Shown here: positions 21,591-22,032 of the stretch, piece by piece
How positions within the stretch are numbered: position 1 is the stretch's first letter
How the letters are laid out: every line of letters starts with the position of its first letter
NCBI GenBank assembly: GCA_049598145.1
Contig: JBMYNJ010000018.1
Span: forward strand, 1-22,032
Source: WTJH01 sp049598145
GTDB lineage: Bacteria; Bacteroidota; Bacteroidia; Flavobacteriales; Flavobacteriaceae
DNA: 22,032 bases
Direction: 5' to 3'
The notes under the pieces: model-generated
What the model was told of the DNA's origin: nothing
The model's database searches: none
Seen by the model: only the letters and a program-made list of their open reading frames with translations
Made by a program: the position numbers and the translations under genes

Positions 21591-22032
21591 ATGAAGGAAA
21601 TAGAAAAAGTCTTAGATCAATGCCAAGATATTGTTATAATTCCGCACAAAAATCCGGATGGCGATGCTTTAGGCAGTTGTCTGGGCTGGAAAATATTTTT
21701 GGATCATTTAGGCAAAAATGCCCGTATCGTTTCTCCGAACGACTATCCTAAATTTCTAAAATGGATGCCTCAACAGGAGCAAATTATCAATGCAGAACAG
21801 TCGCCCGAACACGCTCAGAAATTGATCCTTCAAGCAGAACTAATTTTTTGCTTGGACTTTAATGATCTGGAGCGGATAGATTCATTGGCTACTTGGGTTG
21901 AAAGTTCGTCAGCCACTGTAGTTATGATCGATCATCACGAAAACCCTACTGACTTTGCTGAGATTACCCTTTCAAAACCCGAGATGGGGTCGACTTCAGA
22001 AATGATTTATGACTGTATCATTGGGATTCAAC
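21591..22032 (+). CDS. DHH-family phosphoesterase, NrnA-like (3' end cut by window)
   Basis: The first 147 residues of a DHH/DHHA1 phosphoesterase are visible. Proteins of this type (NrnA, YtqI) degrade oligoribonucleotides of two to a few bases and often also 3'-phosphoadenosine 5'-phosphate. Metal-binding motifs are clear: PHKNPDGDALGS (18-29), LDFND (about 88-92) and IDHH (about 113-116). The GSTSE motif near the end of the visible part is also conserved. The ATG at 21591 gives the expected start (MKEIEKVLDQCQDIVIIPHK). Its 5' region, divergent from ndk, has only a weak TACATTCG -7 candidate (21566-21573). Confidence 0.9.
   Translation, partial: MKEIEKVLDQCQDIVIIPHKNPDGDALGSCLGWKIFLDHLGKNARIVSPNDYPKFLKWMPQQEQIINAEQSPEHAQKLILQAELIFCLDFNDLERIDSLATWVESSSATVVMIDHHENPTDFAEITLSKPEMGSTSEMIYDCIIGIQ

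Noticed and set aside
1..22032. Search by eye for CRISPR arrays, insertion-sequence inverted repeats, toxin-antitoxin pairs and phage genes
   Set aside because: No regularly spaced repeats, transposase or integrase motifs, or other accessory genes were seen; the gene content is core-type throughout.

Overview
This window is a compact stretch of chromosome that looks like a member of Bacteroidota, most likely Flavobacteriaceae. That reading rests on protein families typical of the group (DUF5683 between parB and dapB, signal peptidase I of more than 560 residues, WbqC-like protein, PspC/PadR pair, 2TM-domain protein). It also rests on the near absence of Shine-Dalgarno sites and on promoters of the Bacteroidota type (TTG or TTTG, about 20 nt, then TAnnTTTG). 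No mobile element, CRISPR array, rRNA, phage or plasmid gene was seen. It is mostly core housekeeping DNA, and I see no clearly new defence or mobile system. The only interval over 300 bases without a protein gene (5366-5689) holds two tRNAs, their promoter and a terminator.

Layout. 1-1291 (minus): a PlsC-type acyltransferase cut by the window edge, behind a CoA-pyrophosphatase-like NUDIX hydrolase. 1358-3084 (plus): a cyclophilin lipoprotein, then oxyR with its own promoter. 3087-3272 (minus): a small uncharacterised gene, tail to tail with oxyR. 3412-5365 (plus): a padR-pspC operon whose promoter lies in a direct repeat that looks like an operator. 5391-5646: a tRNA-Pro(TGG)/tRNA-Pro(GGG) pair with a consensus promoter and a strong intrinsic terminator. 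5690-7544 (plus): a PQQ-dependent sugar dehydrogenase, a monohaem cytochrome c lipoprotein and an FtsB/DivIC-like division protein, each overlapping the next by 4 nt.

7611-12884 (plus): parA, parB, DUF5683, dapB, lepB and wbqC-like, almost without gaps. 12887-18869 (minus): a seven-gene run read as TPR protein, ribH, small membrane protein, mutL, rhomboid 1, rhomboid 2 and a membrane-anchored EEP nuclease/phosphatase. 18977-21071 (plus): recF, 2TM protein, a small lipoprotein and DUF721 (DciA-like), the last three linked by GTGA stop/start overlaps. 21068-21484 (minus): ndk, whose stop codon overlaps that of DUF721. 21591 to the end (plus): an NrnA-like DHH phosphoesterase, cut by the window edge.

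How the genes work together: several short operons handle nucleoid segregation (ParAB), lysine/cell-wall precursor synthesis (DapB), protein export (LepB), riboflavin synthesis (RibH), mismatch and recombinational repair (MutL, RecF), intramembrane proteolysis (two rhomboids), peroxide sensing (OxyR) and nucleotide clean-up (NUDIX, NDK, NrnA-like). Eight same-strand junctions overlap by 1 or 4 nt (ATGA, GTGA, TTGA, TAATG), so translational coupling seems to be a common device here.
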